Positions 6,887 through 8,098 of a stretch of 8,098 nt of DNA are shown here, one piece after another (positions within the stretch are counted from its first letter, which is position 1; each line of letters starts with the position of its first letter). Source of the stretch: Chloroflexota bacterium (lineage in GTDB: Bacteria > Chloroflexota > Ktedonobacteria > Ktedonobacterales > Ktedonobacteraceae); contig VBHV01000222.1 of NCBI GenBank assembly GCA_005881995.1, positions 1 through 8,098 on the forward strand. Reading direction: 5' to 3'. The position numbers and the translations under genes are program-made. The notes below the pieces were generated by a model, which saw nothing but the letters and a program-made list of their open reading frames with translations, was not told where the DNA came from and made no database searches.

Positions 6887-7390
6887 TCAGTCTTCTTGTG
6901 AGAAGCCATTTTCCAGGTTAGACTTTTGTGTATCCTTCTCTTGAGAATCCTTTTTTATTGCGTCTAAGGTCAGGACTTTCAAATTCGGTAAGGATGGCAA
7001 GCGTAAATCGTTTGTTAAGAACAATGAAGCACTTTCATGAATAGCTGTAGCCATCTGGATGGAGTCAGCAGTGTGAATGTTATATGCTGCTCTCAAGATA
7101 GCTGCCTCCTCAGCTATTTCTTTAGACATTGGAACCATCTTTAGTCCTTTTGTTTTTAAGAGAATGGAGCGATATCTACCAGCTATATATTTGTCGCCGC
7201 GCCTGAGTGGAAGGACAAGTGTCTCAAGGAGTGTTATGGTAGAGGTAACTACAGCACAATCACCTTCCTCCACTGCTCTAAAGAAGGAACGCATCATATC
7301 TACGTAAAGCGGATATTTCTCGATGAAGTAGATGAACGGTGTGGTATCAAGCCCGACAATCTGCCCACGTAATGAGTCTACCCACGCCAT
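6887..7390 (-). CDS. PIN-domain toxin (VapC-like ribonuclease)
   Basis: This is a 167-residue PIN-domain protein, the fold of VapC-type toxins, which are Mg-dependent endoribonucleases held inactive by a partner antitoxin. The acidic active-site residues are in the expected order: D15 in [13 protein letters not shown]56 in [17 protein letters not shown]109 in [15 protein letters not shown], and D128 in [10 protein letters not shown] complete set predicts an active enzyme. The last 20 or so residues ([22 protein letters not shown]) are a polar tail. The ATG lies inside the antitoxin gene (13-nt overlap), with GAGGAGGAG 8 nt upstream. Base and codon use look more A+T-rich than the nuo genes, which suggests separate ancestry or transfer. 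It ends 13 nt before nuoI, an unusual neighbour. The family call is secure; the RNA target is unknown. Confidence 0.9.
   Translation of the reverse strand: MAWVDSLRGQIVGLDTTPFIYFIEKYPLYVDMMRSFFRAVEEGDCAVVTSTITLLETLVLPLRRGDKYIAGRYRSILLKTKGLKMVPMSKEIAEEAAILRAAYNIHTADSIQMATAIHESASLFLTNDLRLPSLPNLKVLTLDAIKKDSQEKDTQKSNLENGFSQED
6954..6982 (-). promoter_or_regulatory. Weak promoter candidate inside the toxin gene, upstream of nuoI
   Basis: On the minus strand TTGAAA (6982-6977, five of six matches to TTGACA) is followed after exactly 17 nt by AATAAA (6959-6954, four of six to TATAAT). The leader to nuoI would be about 74 nt. The -10 lies in an A-rich run, so a chance match is quite possible. If real, nuoI-N would have its own promoter apart from the toxin-antitoxin promoters. 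Confidence 0.22.
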
Positions 7391-7617
7391 GATTTTCGCT
7401 CCTCCTCAATGTATTTCTGTGGATCAATACCCTCCCAAAGCTCTGCTCCCAGTCCCTCCAATTCTAAAAGGCTGTGGAGAGGCTCCTCTGCTTCTTCTGT
7501 TTGCTGTTGACGAATCACTGCTGCAAGGTCTTCTAATAATCGCAATTGTTCTGTATGTGTAAGGCGACGAGCATAATTCAGTACACCCTCATAGGTATAA
7601 GAAGTATTAGCTAGCAT
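7378..7617 (-). CDS. Antitoxin partner of the PIN-domain toxin
   Basis: A 79-residue protein that starts MLANTSYTYEGVLNYARRL and contains an amphipathic, Leu-rich helix (THTEQLRLLEDLAAVIRQQ). It ends in LHSLLELEGLGAELWEGIDP and [13 protein letters not shown] associate this 'ELEGLG-x-E-x-W-x-GID...Y-x-x-ER-x-SW' tail with small antitoxins paired with PIN toxins in cyanobacteria and Chloroflexota; this is recall and inference. Its order before the toxin, small size and 13-nt overlap fit a type II module. I chose the ATG at 7617 because GGGAGA lies 7 nt upstream and a strong promoter at 7657-7685 would start transcription near 7650. That excludes the TTG at 7656 and makes the ATG at 7641, almost at the RNA end, unlikely. 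No separate DNA-binding fold is obvious to me. Confidence 0.8.
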   Translation of the reverse strand: MLANTSYTYEGVLNYARRLTHTEQLRLLEDLAAVIRQQQTEEAEEPLHSLLELEGLGAELWEGIDPQKYIEEERKSWRG

Positions 7618-7656
7618 GGCTTTTCTCCCTTTGATATGCATGGACTCCTTGATCAA

Positions 7657-7685
7657 ATCATACCAGAGCCGAGGCTACTTGTCAT
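7657..7685 (-). promoter_or_regulatory. Sigma-A-type promoter of the antitoxin-toxin pair
   Basis: On the minus strand the -35 is ATGACA (7685-7680, five of six to TTGACA), the spacer is 17 nt and the -10 is TATGAT (7662-7657, five of six to TATAAT). The predicted RNA start is near 7650, giving a leader of about 33 nt to the ATG at 7617. It is the best promoter match I found in the window. As no clear terminator follows the toxin, it may also feed nuoI-N. Confidence 0.55.
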
Positions 7686-7704
7686 CTTTGTTGCTAATAG
7701 AAGC

Positions 7705-7923
7705 TCATTCCCACGAGTTCCGCTCTTCATTAATGTACTGCTCGACATCAATGCCTTCCCAGGCCTCTTTGCCTATCCCTTCAAATTCGAGAACACTACG
7801 CCTTGGCCAGGCTTTGATGCGAGCATGAACCAGAATTACCAATTCTTCTAGTAATCTGGCCTGCTCTTCAAGCGAAAGATAGCGAATTTGACCGAGTAAC
7901 TCGTCGCAGTTTAGCTCTGACAT
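7705..7923 (-). CDS. Orphan antitoxin-like protein, paralogue of the neighbouring antitoxin
   Basis: A 72-residue protein: MSELNCDELLGQIRYLSLEE, then an amphipathic QARLLEELVILVHARIKAW helix, then EFEGIGKEAWEGIDVEQYI and a final NEERNSWE. Its tail matches that of the antitoxin at 7378-7617 at about 17 of 27 positions, and the 'LS-x-EEQ-x-RLLEEL' helix matches as well, so the two are homologues. Unlike that gene it has no toxin behind it: only 87 nt separate it from the next antitoxin. GAGGA lies 9 nt before the ATG and AAAGG is nearer. It may be a leftover from a decayed toxin-antitoxin pair, an extra antitoxin for the same toxin, or an anti-addiction protein. The homology is clear; the role is inference. 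Confidence 0.7.
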   Translation of the reverse strand: MSELNCDELLGQIRYLSLEEQARLLEELVILVHARIKAWPRRSVLEFEGIGKEAWEGIDVEQYINEERNSWE

Positions 7924-7966
7924 GCCTTTTGATCCTCAACAACAGTTGACTACAAGGGTCTTCTCT

Positions 7967-8001
7967 ACCCTATACGGTTGAGCGTCCCACTCGTCTAGGG
8001 T
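7967..8001 (-). promoter_or_regulatory. Promoter candidate with flanking inverted repeat, upstream of the orphan antitoxin
   Basis: On the minus strand TAGACG (7997-7992, four of six to TTGACA) and TATAGG (7974-7969, four of six to TATAAT) are 17 nt apart, giving an RNA start near 7962 and a leader of about 38 nt. An inverted repeat, ACCCTA (7967-7972) and TAGGGT (7996-8001), overlaps both boxes. A third half-site, AGGGT, is at 7955-7959. Toxin-antitoxin operons often repress themselves through repeats placed this way. Each box is a modest match. Confidence 0.35.
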
Positions 8002-8003
8002 AC

Positions 8004-8024
8004 GGGCTGGGCTTGCCCCCGCCC
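8004..8024. repeat. GC-rich imperfect hairpin
   Basis: On the plus strand GGGCTGGGC, TT, GCCCCCGCCC can fold on itself with one mismatch and one bulge. No T-run follows on either strand, so it is not a convincing terminator. It resembles the short GC-rich palindromes scattered in large Chloroflexota genomes, but this is recall and there is only one copy here. Confidence 0.45.
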
Positions 8025-8034
8025 TGGGTTGATG

Positions 8035-8098
8035 CTATTCAGTACCAACCTTTTCAAACTTCGCCAACCTCACCGACGAAGGAATCATCACCTTCTTC
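8035..8098 (-). other. Possible end of an upstream reading frame (very tentative)
   Basis: The minus-strand frame from the window edge to the TAG at 8037-8035 reads KKVMIPSSVRLAKFEKVGTE. It could be the C-terminus of a gene entering from the right or plain intergenic DNA; twenty codons are too few to decide. Otherwise 7924-8098 holds only the promoter candidate and the hairpin, with no RNA gene that I can see. Confidence 0.15.

Noticed and set aside
6874..6909. Longer NuoI starting at the ATG at 6909
   Set aside because: It would overlap the toxin gene and has no better ribosome site; AAGGAG 6 nt before 6873 fits and the N-terminus matches the family.
6951..6956. T-run on the plus strand as a terminator
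   Set aside because: It lies within the toxin coding sequence, has no preceding GC stem, and no plus-strand transcript ends there.
7618..7656. Antitoxin starts at the TTG at 7656 or the ATG at 7641
   Set aside because: The predicted promoter starts RNA near 7650, which excludes 7656 and leaves 7641 almost leaderless; GGGAGA upstream of 7617 supports the shorter form.
7616..7851. Plus-strand frames opposite the orphan antitoxin
   Set aside because: Antisense to a gene with clear homology to its neighbour; no family features.

Overview
The window carries the 3' part of a respiratory complex I (NADH:quinone oxidoreductase) operon, with a small PIN-domain toxin-antitoxin cassette directly upstream of it. 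Every supported gene lies on the minus strand, so transcription runs from high to low coordinates. In that order the genes are: an orphan antitoxin-like gene, an antitoxin, a PIN-domain toxin, nuoI, nuoJ, nuoK, nuoL, nuoM and nuoN. nuoN runs off the left edge of the window. I found no credible gene on the plus strand.

Organism: a free-living bacterium with a full-length proton-pumping complex I and moderately high G+C. The short palindromes of the type GGACGCGAT-AA-ATCGCGTCC between genes, the order nuoI-J-K-L-M-N, and an antitoxin family I associate with cyanobacteria and Chloroflexota suggest Chloroflexota, possibly a Ktedonobacter-like lineage. This is recall and inference, not a database result.

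Layout. 1-1580 is nuoN (C-terminus missing). 1581-1628 is a short gap with one palindromic repeat. 1629-3194 is nuoM, 3199-5286 nuoL and 5291-5596 nuoK, packed with 4-nt gaps. 5597-5701 is a gap filled by two inverted copies of the same palindrome. 5702-6235 is nuoJ and 6232-6873 nuoI, which overlap by 4 nt. 6887-7390 is a PIN ribonuclease toxin and 7378-7617 its antitoxin, overlapping by 13 nt. 7618-7704 holds a good sigma-A-type promoter. 7705-7923 is a second antitoxin-like gene without a toxin. 7924-8098 holds a promoter candidate, inverted repeats and a GC-rich hairpin.

How the genes work together: NuoI carries the two [4Fe-4S] clusters that pass electrons towards quinone. NuoJ and NuoK form the start of the membrane arm. 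NuoL, NuoM and NuoN are the three antiporter-like proton-pumping subunits. nuoH, which usually precedes nuoI, is absent from the 1.2 kb upstream, where the toxin-antitoxin cassette sits only 13 nt from nuoI, so toxin and complex I transcription may be joined. The other main oddity is in NuoL: the conserved glutamate of transmembrane helix 5 is alanine, whereas NuoM and NuoN keep theirs.
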